From the NCBI GenBank assembly GCA_937906485.1, contig CALCYB010000153.1, positions 1 through 24,899 of the forward strand: DNA of 24,899 bases. The letters run 5' to 3'. Positions within the stretch are counted from its first letter, which is position 1, and the number at the start of each line of letters is the position of its first letter. The notes under the pieces are model-generated. The model had not been told where the DNA came from. It searched no databases and worked only from the letters and a program-made list of their open reading frames with translations. The translations under genes were made by a program, and so were the position numbers. Below, in pieces: positions 1 to 7,504 of this stretch. This DNA comes from an uncultured Rikenellaceae bacterium (GTDB taxonomy: Bacteria; Bacteroidota; Bacteroidia; Bacteroidales; UBA932).

Positions 1-592
1 CGAAGAATCTCAGGTTCTTGTCGGTGAACACATCCTTGTCATACCATGCCGGTGCATAAGGCAGGTTGCTGACGATTGCATCGAAGATGTTGTCAAGGTT
101 GAACCTCTCCTGGGCCGATGCAGGGAATATGATGGCCTTCGGAAGCTGCTCCTTCCACCATCCCATCAGTTCCAGAACCTTATCCTGGCTGCTTATGTCG
201 ATCTTGTTTATGACAAGCACGACCGGACATTCGATCTTCTGGAGCTTGGCGATATATTCCTCGTTCTTGTCCCCCTTCTCGATGGTGTCGGTGACATAAA
301 GGATTATGTCGGCATCTCCGATCGCCGTGTCGACGAAATCCATCATGCTCTTCTGAAGCCTGTAGTTCGGCTTCAGGATTCCAGGGGTGTCGGAATAGAC
401 GATCTGATAGTCGTCTCCGTTCACGATACCCATGATCCTGTGCCTTGTCGTCTGTGCCTTGGCGGTGACGATGGAAAGCTTTTCGCCCACGAGGGCATTC
501 ATAAGCGTGGATTTGCCGACATTCGGATTGCCGATGATGTTGACAAATCCGGCTCTATGAGGTTGTTGCCGGGTGTTATTCATATTGTCCAT
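1..592 (-). CDS. era: GTPase Era, 5' part (runs off left edge)
   Basis: Era is a small GTPase that binds 16S rRNA and helps mature the 30S ribosomal subunit. About 197 residues are present. The G1 P-loop is GNPNVGKST at residues 21-29, the G3 motif is DTPG near residue 70, and the G4 motif is NKID near residue 124, followed by the usual SA motif of G5. The KH domain would lie beyond the window. I chose the ATG at 592. A second in-frame ATG lies at 583. The start overlaps the end of the pseudouridine synthase gene by 17 nt, which suggests translational coupling if the junction is genuine. Codon use is unlike the neighbours: six of seven Arg codons are AGG or AGA, ATA occurs four times, and no Leu codon is TTG (CTT is the commonest). 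This could mean transfer, replacement or a chimeric assembly. The identification as Era is secure. Confidence 0.93.
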   Translation of the reverse strand, partial: MDNMNNTRQQPHRAGFVNIIGNPNVGKSTLMNALVGEKLSIVTAKAQTTRHRIMGIVNGDDYQIVYSDTPGILKPNYRLQKSMMDFVDTAIGDADIILYVTDTIEKGDKNEEYIAKLQKIECPVVLVINKIDISSQDKVLELMGWWKEQLPKAIIFPASAQERFNLDNIFDAIVSNLPYAPAWYDKDVFTDKNLRFF

Positions 593-1676
593 TTTTCAGT
601 AAAACCACTTCGGAATCAGTCAGGAAACGCCATTGGCCGCGTTTGAGGTTCTTTTTGGTCATGCCGGCAAAGTATACCCGGTCCAGTTTCTTGACGGTGT
701 AGCCCAGGTGTTCGAACATGCGGCGGACAATCCGGTTGCGGCCGGAGTGGATTTCCATGCCGACTTCGTCTTCGTGCTCGTCAATATAGGACAAGGCATC
801 AGCAGCAATGAAACCGTCTTCCAGGTCAAAGCCCGTCAGCAGACTTTCGAAGTCGGGCCGTTTGAGGTTCTTGTCCAGAAAAACGTGGTAGATCTTCTTG
901 CGTTGGTAGGACGGGTGGGTCAGTTTTTCGGCCAAGGCACCGTCGTTGGTCAGCAGCAGGACACCGGTTGTGGATTTGTCCAGACGGCCAACGGGGAAAA
1001 TCCGTTGAGGACAGAGGTCCGGAGAAATCAGGTCCATCACGCACGCGTCTGCATGGGGATCGGAGGTGGTGGTCACGTATCCTTTGGGTTTGTTCATCAG
1101 GACATAGACCTTTTCTTCTCCACGAAGGCGTTCTCCGTTGAAACGGATATCATCTTGATCCGGATTGACTTTGACGCCGAGTTCGGTAACGACCTGGCCG
1201 TTTACGGTAACGACACCGGCTGCTATGAGTTCGTCTGCTTCGCGGCGGGAGCAGACGCCTGAGTTGGCAATGAATTTGTTCAGACGCACCAGTGAACTGA
1301 ATTCCTGCACCAGGACTTTCTTTTCCGGTTTGGGGCGGCGCATCGGGCGGTCGCTGCGGAAGCCTTCGTTACGGTTGCTACGGAAGCCCTCGTTGCGGTC
1401 TTTGCGGAAGCCTTCGTTGCGATCCTTGCGGAAGCCTTCGTTACGGTCCTTGCGGAAACCTTCGTTACGGTCTTTGCGGAAACCTTCGTTACGGTCCTTG
1501 CGGAAACCCTCACTGCGTTTGCTGCGGAATTCCTCGGAACGTCCTTCCCGATCTGAACGGCGTTCCCGGTGTTCGCTGTGTTCTTTCTTGTTGAAATTGG
1601 ATTTGAAACGGCTTTCGTGACGGTCGTTCTCGAAAGGTTTGCGGCTGCTGCGTCGGTTGGTAGGGTTGTTCTTCAT
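576..1676 (-). CDS. RsuA/RluB-family pseudouridine synthase with repeat-rich N-terminus
   Basis: The protein (366 aa) should convert a specific uridine in rRNA, most likely 23S, to pseudouridine. Residues 1-120 are a basic, low-complexity extension with seven near-identical octapeptides (EGFRKDRN) at about 56-110. An S4 RNA-binding domain follows at about 130-175 (RLNKFIANSGVCSRREADEL). The catalytic domain occupies about 190-360 and carries the family motif GRLDKSTTG, with catalytic Asp at 233. Basic extensions on RluB-like enzymes are common in Bacteroidota and probably help RNA binding. The exact target (RluB, RluE, RluF or RsuA type) cannot be told from sequence alone, but length and context favour RluB. 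The gene overlaps the downstream era start. A TAnnTTTG box lies on this strand about 29 bp upstream of the start. Confidence 0.88.
   Translation of the reverse strand: MKNNPTNRRSSRKPFENDRHESRFKSNFNKKEHSEHRERRSDREGRSEEFRSKRSEGFRKDRNEGFRKDRNEGFRKDRNEGFRKDRNEGFRKDRNEGFRSNRNEGFRSDRPMRRPKPEKKVLVQEFSSLVRLNKFIANSGVCSRREADELIAAGVVTVNGQVVTELGVKVNPDQDDIRFNGERLRGEEKVYVLMNKPKGYVTTTSDPHADACVMDLISPDLCPQRIFPVGRLDKSTTGVLLLTNDGALAEKLTHPSYQRKKIYHVFLDKNLKRPDFESLLTGFDLEDGFIAADALSYIDEHEDEVGMEIHSGRNRIVRRMFEHLGYTVKKLDRVYFAGMTKKNLKRGQWRFLTDSEVVLLKNGQYE
1347..1511 (-). repeat. 24-bp tandem repeat encoding EGFRKDRN octapeptides
   Basis: Seven consecutive 24-bp units lie within the coding sequence, in frame. Five encode EGFRKDRN and the last two are variants with S-N or S-D. 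The units differ mainly at third codon positions (for example cct/ccc and acg/gcg). There are no spacers, so this is not a CRISPR array. Because the unit is a multiple of three, copy-number change would lengthen or shorten the tail without a frameshift. Confidence 0.9.
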
Positions 1677-1704
1677 TTTGAATGTGAATCGTATATTTGG
1701 GGTG

Positions 1705-1712
1705 CAAATTTA
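1705..1712 (-). promoter_or_regulatory. Candidate -7 box for the pseudouridine synthase gene
   Basis: Read on the minus strand this is TAAATTTG, a match to the Bacteroides -7 consensus TAnnTTTG, 28 bp upstream of the start codon. I found no TTTG at the standard 19-20 bp spacing, so support rests on the -7 box and position. A plus-strand TATATTTG at 1692-1699 could serve the divergent permease gene but also lacks a well-placed -33 box. Confidence 0.45.
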
Positions 1713-1758
1713 GGTCAAACGCAGAAATATTCCTATTTTTACACCTTGAAAATATTTG

Positions 1759-2979
1759 ATGATGATGTGGCGAAGGGTTTTCGGGAACTTGACCCGGTGG
1801 TGTGAGGATTTTCAACTTGTCTGTCAAGGGATTCTAAAGAGCGGTTATCGTTCGGTTCTAACAGTTTTAATGATGGTGACGGGGATTGCGGCGCTGGTTG
1901 GAATAGCGGCTGCAACCGAGGCTTTGTCGGTGTCGGTGCGACAGGAATATGCCCGTCTGGGAGCGCATACGTTTTATTTGCAGTCCGGCAGGCGGCAACC
2001 GGAAATTTCAGTGGCGCAAGTGCGGCTGTTTTGTCAGGGGTTTTCGTTTCCGGGGGAAATGGCTGCGTCGTGGGTCCGGGATGGTTGTATGGTGAGGGGT
2101 AACGGGCGTTCTACACCCCCTAATATGAGCTTCATATACACCGACGAGGGATTTGTCGGTTTACAAGGGGCGGAACTCGTATCGGGTAGGAATTTTTCTC
2201 AGGGAGAGGTGTCGGGGAGATTGTCTGTTGCGATGATTGGCAGTCAGGTCCGGGAACGTCTGTTCCCCGGGGAGGATCCGCTTGGAGCGTGGATACAGTT
2301 GGACAGACAGCGCTTTCGGATCATCGGGGTGCTGGGAAAATCAAAAGGAGCGGAGGATCTTGACCGCTCGGTGTTGGTGCCGATCACCCTGAGTGGAGGC
2401 CAATTGGCAGCAGTTTCTTGTGTGATTGGCTTCCGCCCTTGGGGCGAAATGGATACGCCAGCCCGAGAGGATTGGATCAGCCGGGTGCGGGTGCGTTTTC
2501 GGATGATCCGTCACCTGGGCGTATCGGATCCGGATGATTTTGTAATGCAACGTAACGATTTGTTGATGATTCAGTTGGATGAGTCACTGGGTGTAATCTC
2601 CAAAGGGGCTTACTTGATCGCTGCATTGGCTTTGTTGGGGGCGTCGGCCGGATTGATGAACCTGATGTTGATTGCGGTCAAGGAGCGGGTGCGGGAGATT
2701 GGGGTCCGCATGGCCCTCGGAGCAGCGCCGGGGCAGATCCGGTGGCAATTTCTGATGGAGGCATGGTGCTTGTGCCTGATTGGTGGTGCGGGAGGCCTGC
2801 TGTCGGGACTGTTGGCCGGCTGGAGGATCTCCTGTTATTTTGGGGTGGGTTTTCAGGTGCCTTGGCGGTGGATCTTGCTCGTTTTTGCGGTTTGTTCCGG
2901 GATTGCTTTGCTGTCCGGAACGTTGCCGGCAAAACGGGCTGCAGCTTTGGACCCGATGGAGGCACTGCGGGTGGAATGA
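1759..2979 (+). CDS. ABC transporter permease, MacB/FtsX family
   Basis: An inner-membrane permease of about 406 aa with the MacB arrangement. One N-terminal transmembrane segment lies at about 33-53. A large periplasmic domain follows, and then three C-terminal membrane segments. The conserved cytoplasmic coupling sequence ERVREIGVRMALGA follows the second segment. The C-terminus has the family pattern P-A-x-R-A-A-x-L-D-P-M-E-A-L-R. Such permeases pair with a MacB/LolD-type ATPase and drive lipoprotein, peptide or drug export, or act as mechanotransmission devices. No matching ATPase gene is in this window, so the substrate is unknown. Several start codons are stacked (TTG 1756, ATG 1759, 1762 and 1765) and none has a clear Shine-Dalgarno sequence. 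Confidence 0.85.
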   Translation: MMMWRRVFGNLTRWCEDFQLVCQGILKSGYRSVLTVLMMVTGIAALVGIAAATEALSVSVRQEYARLGAHTFYLQSGRRQPEISVAQVRLFCQGFSFPGEMAASWVRDGCMVRGNGRSTPPNMSFIYTDEGFVGLQGAELVSGRNFSQGEVSGRLSVAMIGSQVRERLFPGEDPLGAWIQLDRQRFRIIGVLGKSKGAEDLDRSVLVPITLSGGQLAAVSCVIGFRPWGEMDTPAREDWISRVRVRFRMIRHLGVSDPDDFVMQRNDLLMIQLDESLGVISKGAYLIAALALLGASAGLMNLMLIAVKERVREIGVRMALGAAPGQIRWQFLMEAWCLCLIGGAGGLLSGLLAGWRISCYFGVGFQVPWRWILLVFAVCSGIALLSGTLPAKRAAALDPMEALRVE

Positions 2980-2999
2980 GTGATTCGTTTATTTTTCAC

Positions 3000-3015
3000 T
3001 TACACTTTTTTGTAA
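3000..3015 (+). terminator. Possible weak hairpin after the permease gene
   Basis: The gap between the permease stop and the next start (186 bp) is AT-rich. It contains the short inverted repeat TTACA, a CTTTTT loop, then TGTAA. It is followed by A-rich rather than T-rich sequence, so it is a poor intrinsic terminator for the plus strand. Apart from the promoter at 3071-3101, nothing else was seen in this gap. Confidence 0.2.
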
Positions 3016-3070
3016 AAATAAAACACTGTTGAAAGATGTCCTAAGGATTTGAAAATTTAAGGATTAGAAG

Positions 3071-3101
3071 TTTGTTTTTGTTGAAAAAGATACTACTTTT
3101 G
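3071..3101 (+). promoter_or_regulatory. Bacteroidota-type promoter for the large lipoprotein gene
   Basis: TTTG at 3071-3074 is separated by 19 bp from TACTTTTG at 3094-3101, which fits the Bacteroides consensus TTTG, 19-20 bp, TAnnTTTG. Transcription would start near 3108, leaving an AT-rich leader of about 58 nt. Within the leader, 3117-3123 and 3133-3139 form an imperfect inverted repeat (one mismatch in seven). Confidence 0.75.
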
Positions 3102-3165
3102 CACCATTATCCTAACATGGGTATTTATTTTTTAACCATATTTTTAAACCTTATTGCTTTTCATT

Positions 3166-6057
3166 ATGAAGTTCAAAAATCTGTGGAAGACCCTTGCATG
3201 TGCTTCCATCGCAGTTTTTGCTGCAGTAGGTTGTGAAGAGGATGTTCCTGAACCCGTGAAGTTGGAAACTCCTGTTCCGGCCGTGAAATCTACTGGAACG
3301 ACAGCTTTCACCGTGGCTTGGGCCGCTGTGAAAAATGCGGAAACTTATGTTTACCAATTGAATGATTCAGAAGAAGTTTCTACCACCAATTCTGAAGTAA
3401 GTTTTACCGGACTGGAAGCGGGTACTTATTCATTCAAAGTTAAAGCTACTTCTTCCAACAAAAATTACCTGGATTCGGAATGGGGCTCAACCAGCATTAC
3501 CCTCGAAGCCGAAGCTCCGACTCCGGTATTCTCCGTACAAATGGTAGAATTTGACCAAACCTCATTCAAGGCGCTGGTAACTACCCAACACGTTCTCTCT
3601 TTTGCGTGGGTGCTTTCTGACGGTACGACCACCTACACCGAACCGACCGAAATTTTTGAGGCAGGTACCGTTGTGGAATGTGAAGATGGAGATACTCCCG
3701 TAGAAATGGGCGGTTTGAATTTCAACACTCCTTACGTGGTTTATTTCGCTGCTTGCATTGGTGAAAACCAATATGTTGCTGAAATCCCGACCTTGGAATT
3801 CACTACCTTGGACAGCGATGAAGACGTAGCGGTATACGACGTGGATTACCGTGAATTCAAAGTGCGTGTCCGCGTTCCCGATACCGCTGAAGAAGCCGGC
3901 AATGTCATCCGTTGGGGCTTTATTGACTATGCAACCTATAACATGAGGAAAGAATCATTCTTTGGTTATACGACCGATGCAGAAATGATCATCAACAATG
4001 ATGGAGTTTACCACAACTTCTTCACCACCGATACCACTTTTGTTGTTAATGAAGAAAATTCCATCGTCTATGATGCCAATGGTAATCCCATTGACGACAT
4101 GGCCGGAGGTTACATTACCTATTACGATCCGATCGTTCCCGGTCAGCCGGAAGTATTGATCTTTGGCGAGTATGCTTATACAGAGGAAGACTATACCGGA
4201 TGGGGTCCTGGTTATTATGCTTACCTGTTTGACCTAGAAGGCTTCCTGGAAGACTATTACAATGGTGGCGTACAGCCGCGTCAAGCTGCAGTTTACGATG
4301 AAGCAGAATACTGGACCGGTTTCTACAACCATACTGAAATCATGTTGAAGGAGCCCACTTTGCTGGAAGCCAACTTGAACTTTGATGATTCCGGTCTGAC
4401 TCCCAAAGGAGGTAGCGTGACTTTCAATCCGGATCCGGAAGTGTATATGTACTGCGTTTTGGTGGCTGACTCCTACACCCTCAATGGTGTTCTCGGTTAC
4501 TTGAACAACGACGAAGACCTGCTGCAATGGTACACTACTTCGTTCAACGCCGCTTATAATTTCGGTGCGATGTCACTTGCTGGTCCCGTAGAACTTGACT
4601 TGGGTGAATTCTTCTGGGAAATGTATCCGGATGAAACTTACTACATCCTGGCAGTCGGTCTGGGTGATGAAAACGGTACTTCACAATGCTTTGAAATGCA
4701 TGCGTTGACTTTGCCCGAACCGACCGAACCGGCTCCCGTTGTTGTGGTGACCCCGATTGAAAACCCGAACGGGGAAGATCCTTACCACGTATGGTTCAAT
4801 GTGAAGTCTCCGACCAAAGACTGTGAAGCGGCTTACTACATGGCTGACTACGTCCGTGCTTGGGAAAATGAACTGCAATGGGACGGTTACAACAACCTGA
4901 TGGCAGCAAACGGCAATCCGTTCTCTGCGGAAGAAGTGGAAATGATCAACTCGGATGCCGGTCTGGATGTAAGCTTTACCTCCCTGCCGAACTATACCAC
5001 CCGTCTGGCTGTCGCCGGTGAAAACTGGGAAGGTACCCGTGAAGACCTCGATGCCGAAGGTTGTCAGGCAATCGCAGAAAACACCACTCCTCGGGTAACT
5101 CCGAAAGAACGTGTTGAATCTCCTTTGTTCACGGACCTGCTTGGTGAATGGACCGCAACCGCAACCGTCAAGTATTCTGAATACGACTATGATACCTGGG
5201 AACAAGTTTACCACGAAGTGGAAATGACCTCCAAAGTGGTGATCGGTAACCCGGCTTATCCTGAAACCCTGAGCGAAGACGTGTATGCTTTGTACGAGGC
5301 AGGTGGAATCTCTCGTGAAGAAACCGATGCTTTGTATGAAGACTTCAAACGGGAAAGCGCAATCTTTGAAGAAGACGTCCGTAACCAAAACCGTATGGTT
5401 TGCTTGGGCTTTGACTTTGCTGCAAGTTGGGAAGGTCAACTGCCTTCTGCTTCTCCTTATGAATTGTTCACCATGGCTGACTACAGCGCATACAACAATG
5501 CCGCTCTGTTCTACGACTTCGGTCAAAAATGGTACCTGGAAGTGGATGCAGCAGGTAACGTAACCGCTCCGATCAACCAAGACGCTTTGTATCCGATGTC
5601 CAACTGGAACTACTACTACCCGCTGTACCTGGCTGGTCTGGGCGCAGAATGGGAATCTGAAGTACTGGGTCCTGTATCCGAAGGCGACGCATGGCCTGCA
5701 TTCCCGGTTGAAGTTTCAGCAGACGGCAACACCATTACCTTGAAACCCATGGATTACTACGGCATCACCACTTACCCGAACGTGGTTTATGACTACTATG
5801 GTTTGTCATTGATGCAATACCAAGTGGTTTCAGAAGTGGTATTGACCCGTGGCTGGAACGGAGAAGAAGCAGCGGCTGCTGCCCCGAACCGTCAACAAAT
5901 CCAACAAACCCGCAACGCACAAAAGGTAATTGCTCCGAACAGACCGTACGCACGTACCATCTTTACCGGCAAGAAACCGGTTGAATACCAAAAGGTAACT
6001 TACAACTTTGTGACTCGCGAACAATTTGAGAAGAACATCGAAAGTTTGGTAAAATAA
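3166..6057 (+). CDS. Large multidomain lipoprotein with fibronectin type III-like domain
   Basis: The protein is 963 aa. A lipoprotein signal ends in AAVGC with the lipidated Cys at residue 23. Acidic residues follow directly (C-E-E-D), resembling the surface-export signal of Bacteroidota lipoproteins. Residues about 35-113 look like a fibronectin type III domain. Two stretches, about 415-515 and 538-630, resemble each other and the repeat units of the lipoprotein at 20808: a beta-strand, a helical insert, and a closing strand with a pattern like P-x-E-T-x-Y-x-L-A-V. A C-terminal region from about 657 starts with LLGEW and may be a separate beta-rich domain. The protein is rich in Tyr, Glu and Asp. 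No catalytic motif was recognised; an adhesive or binding surface role is inference. I used the ATG at 3166 because it directly precedes the basic signal-peptide start; the frame is open 12 nt further upstream to a TTG. Confidence 0.8.
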   Translation: MKFKNLWKTLACASIAVFAAVGCEEDVPEPVKLETPVPAVKSTGTTAFTVAWAAVKNAETYVYQLNDSEEVSTTNSEVSFTGLEAGTYSFKVKATSSNKNYLDSEWGSTSITLEAEAPTPVFSVQMVEFDQTSFKALVTTQHVLSFAWVLSDGTTTYTEPTEIFEAGTVVECEDGDTPVEMGGLNFNTPYVVYFAACIGENQYVAEIPTLEFTTLDSDEDVAVYDVDYREFKVRVRVPDTAEEAGNVIRWGFIDYATYNMRKESFFGYTTDAEMIINNDGVYHNFFTTDTTFVVNEENSIVYDANGNPIDDMAGGYITYYDPIVPGQPEVLIFGEYAYTEEDYTGWGPGYYAYLFDLEGFLEDYYNGGVQPRQAAVYDEAEYWTGFYNHTEIMLKEPTLLEANLNFDDSGLTPKGGSVTFNPDPEVYMYCVLVADSYTLNGVLGYLNNDEDLLQWYTTSFNAAYNFGAMSLAGPVELDLGEFFWEMYPDETYYILAVGLGDENGTSQCFEMHALTLPEPTEPAPVVVVTPIENPNGEDPYHVWFNVKSPTKDCEAAYYMADYVRAWENELQWDGYNNLMAANGNPFSAEEVEMINSDAGLDVSFTSLPNYTTRLAVAGENWEGTREDLDAEGCQAIAENTTPRVTPKERVESPLFTDLLGEWTATATVKYSEYDYDTWEQVYHEVEMTSKVVIGNPAYPETLSEDVYALYEAGGISREETDALYEDFKRESAIFEEDVRNQNRMVCLGFDFAASWEGQLPSASPYELFTMADYSAYNNAALFYDFGQKWYLEVDAAGNVTAPINQDALYPMSNWNYYYPLYLAGLGAEWESEVLGPVSEGDAWPAFPVEVSADGNTITLKPMDYYGITTYPNVVYDYYGLSLMQYQVVSEVVLTRGWNGEEAAAAAPNRQQIQQTRNAQKVIAPNRPYARTIFTGKKPVEYQKVTYNFVTREQFEKNIESLVK

Positions 6058-6076
6058 ACGATCGGTAGATCATTTG

Positions 6077-6112
6077 AAGAAGCTGGCTTAATTGAGTCAG
6101 CTTCTTTTTTTG
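6077..6112 (+). terminator. Intrinsic terminator after the large lipoprotein gene
   Basis: The stem is AGAAGCTGGCT (6078-6088) paired with AGTCAGCTTCT (6095-6105), 11 bp with one G-U pair and a 6-nt loop. A run of T follows at 6105-6111. The end of the T-run also forms the -33 box of the next promoter. Confidence 0.88.
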
Positions 6113-6140
6113 TTTTTATGTTGTGATTTTTGTAGATTTG
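6109..6140 (+). promoter_or_regulatory. Bacteroidota-type promoter for the outer-membrane barrel gene
   Basis: TTTG at 6109-6112 is separated by 20 bp from TAGATTTG at 6133-6140. The transcript would start about 20 nt before the ATG at 6168. The -33 element lies at the end of the upstream terminator's T-tract. Confidence 0.7.
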
Positions 6141-6167
6141 AACGATTCACTTTAAATCGTTTGTGTT

Positions 6168-6683
6168 ATGAAAAGACTTATTTGCTGTTTTGCCTTTTTG
6201 GGCCTGCTTCTTGGTAGCCTTTCCGCACAAGAAAAATGTTGGTATTCTTTGACTCAAGATACGCGGTTTTCCCGGATGCTGGGTGAGGAGTCTGTTTTTT
6301 CCATGGCATTTGCTGTGGCTCCCGGATGTACTTTTGCCAATGGCTTGTCTTTGCGTCTTCCGCTGGATGTGGAGGTGTTCATGTCCCAAGGCAAGCTCAT
6401 CAAAACCTATGAACAGACAGGAACTTTGGGCTTGGGTGTGGGGTATAACCTGGTTGACGGCCAGCGAAGCCGTCTGGAATTGAGCCTTGCCGGAGGCTCT
6501 ACCTATATCCGCACATCGATGAATTATGCCTATGCAGACCTGGGACTGCGTTACGGTGCCAAATATTTCGGGAAGGTGACTCCTTATATGAGTATCGGGG
6601 GGCGTTATCTTTCCTATTACAAATCAACCGACCTGAAAGACCAGATGGGAATTTATTTGACCTTTGGGATATGGTTCTTCTGA
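6168..6683 (+). CDS. Small outer-membrane beta-barrel protein, function unknown
   Basis: The 171-aa protein begins with a clear Sec signal peptide (MKRLICCFAFLG, probable cleavage after SLSA at residue 20). The mature part alternates polar and hydrophobic residues in strand-sized stretches (for example GLGVGYNL, SLAGGSTYIRT, ADLGLRYGAKY). It ends in a C-terminal aromatic pair FF, the usual signature of a BAM-inserted outer-membrane protein. About 150 mature residues would suit an eight-stranded barrel of the OmpW/OmpX size class. It does not match a family I can name. It has its own promoter and converges on tonB. Confidence 0.72.
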   Translation: MKRLICCFAFLGLLLGSLSAQEKCWYSLTQDTRFSRMLGEESVFSMAFAVAPGCTFANGLSLRLPLDVEVFMSQGKLIKTYEQTGTLGLGVGYNLVDGQRSRLELSLAGGSTYIRTSMNYAYADLGLRYGAKYFGKVTPYMSIGGRYLSYYKSTDLKDQMGIYLTFGIWFF

Positions 6684-6708
6684 TGAGGGAGGTTCTTCAG
6701 ATGAAGAA
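6673..6708. repeat. 18-bp tandem duplication across the barrel-gene stop codon
   Basis: Two copies of an 18-bp unit lie at 6673-6690 and 6691-6708, both starting GGTTCTTC and differing at three positions. A decayed third copy may begin at 6709 with GGTTATT. The first copy encodes the C-terminal W-F-F and stop of the barrel protein. The second holds a 7-bp inverted repeat (TTCTTCA, GA, TGAAGAA) at 6693-6708 in the convergent gap with tonB. Confidence 0.65.
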
Positions 6709-6710
6709 GG

Positions 6711-7493
6711 TTATTGCAGTTGGAAGATGTAGGTGATGGTGCCTTTTTGAATGGCCGGCGCATTGGATGCAATGTTGAATTTTGCGTCCAATGCTGCTTT
6801 TTTAGCGGCTTCCCAGAGGGCTTTGTCCACGACGGTAGTTCCCTCGTCTCCTGGAAAGGCCTCGGTTACGTTGCCGAATTGGTCCACGAGGATGGTGACC
6901 ACGACCTTGCCGGCGACCTCAGAAACATAAGCCGGTTCGGGCAGGACGCCCACTACGAGCCGGTCCTGGAGCTTGAACTTGGCTTGGGGCTGTCCTTCTA
7001 TGTTGCCGTCGGTGGTGTTGCCTTGGGCGTGACCGGCACGAAGGGCATCACTGACTTCTTCGGCCACTTGTGCGGCAACGCTGTCTTGTCTGTTTCTTGC
7101 GCTGGAGAACAGCGCTCTGCGGTCAATTTCCTTTTTGGGTTCGGGTTCGGGCAGGGCAACATCCCCTTCGTCGCCCATGGTGGTTTCTACGCTCCGGTTT
7201 TCTGTGTTTCCCTGAAGTTGGGCTTCGGAGCGTTGGGCCAGTTGGATCTCGTTCTCGGGTGAGGCCTGACTGGCTCGGGGTTCCTTGCCGGTTTCGACTT
7301 GGATGGGTTTGGGTTCTTCTTCGACAAATTCCAGCAGGATGCCCTGTTCCGGAGGAGGCGGGTACAGGTATTTGAAACCGGTATGGAGGGTTACGCCCAA
7401 CAAGAGCACATGAAAGCCGACCGTCACAATCCCGCCGGCATAGCGGGCTTTGCGGTCAAACGGTGATGCGTATTTGTTGTCGGTTTTCTTCAT
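6711..7493 (-). CDS. tonB: TonB-family energy transducer
   Basis: The 260-aa protein would carry proton-motive force from ExbB-ExbD to TonB-dependent outer-membrane receptors. It has a short basic cytoplasmic start, one transmembrane anchor at about 20-39, and a PPPP run at 45-48. A long periplasmic linker, rich in Glu, Gln and Pro, leads to a C-terminal TonB domain at about 185-260 (PEPAYVSEVAGKVVVTILVD, then D-x-x-G-x-V and a final F-x-L-Q). It starts 11 nt after the exbD stop, so the module is one transcript. The C-terminal domain lacks the classical Y-P near its start (it has P-A-Y-V), as in many Bacteroidota paralogues. The partner receptor is not in the window. Confidence 0.88.
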   Translation of the reverse strand: MKKTDNKYASPFDRKARYAGGIVTVGFHVLLLGVTLHTGFKYLYPPPPEQGILLEFVEEEPKPIQVETGKEPRASQASPENEIQLAQRSEAQLQGNTENRSVETTMGDEGDVALPEPEPKKEIDRRALFSSARNRQDSVAAQVAEEVSDALRAGHAQGNTTDGNIEGQPQAKFKLQDRLVVGVLPEPAYVSEVAGKVVVTILVDQFGNVTEAFPGDEGTTVVDKALWEAAKKAALDAKFNIASNAPAIQKGTITYIFQLQ

Positions 7494-7504
7494 GGGCGGG
7501 TGGG

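Noticed and set aside
1347..1511. Possible CRISPR array
   Set aside because: Units are contiguous with no spacers and lie in frame inside a coding sequence; no cas gene is present.
1165..1620. A plus-strand open frame with repeated L-R-K-P-S units
   Set aside because: It is the complement of the 24-bp repeat in the pseudouridine synthase gene, in a second open frame created by the repeat.
4681..5580. A 299-codon minus-strand open frame inside the large lipoprotein gene
   Set aside because: The plus-strand frame has a signal peptide, promoter and terminator; the antisense product has no domain features.
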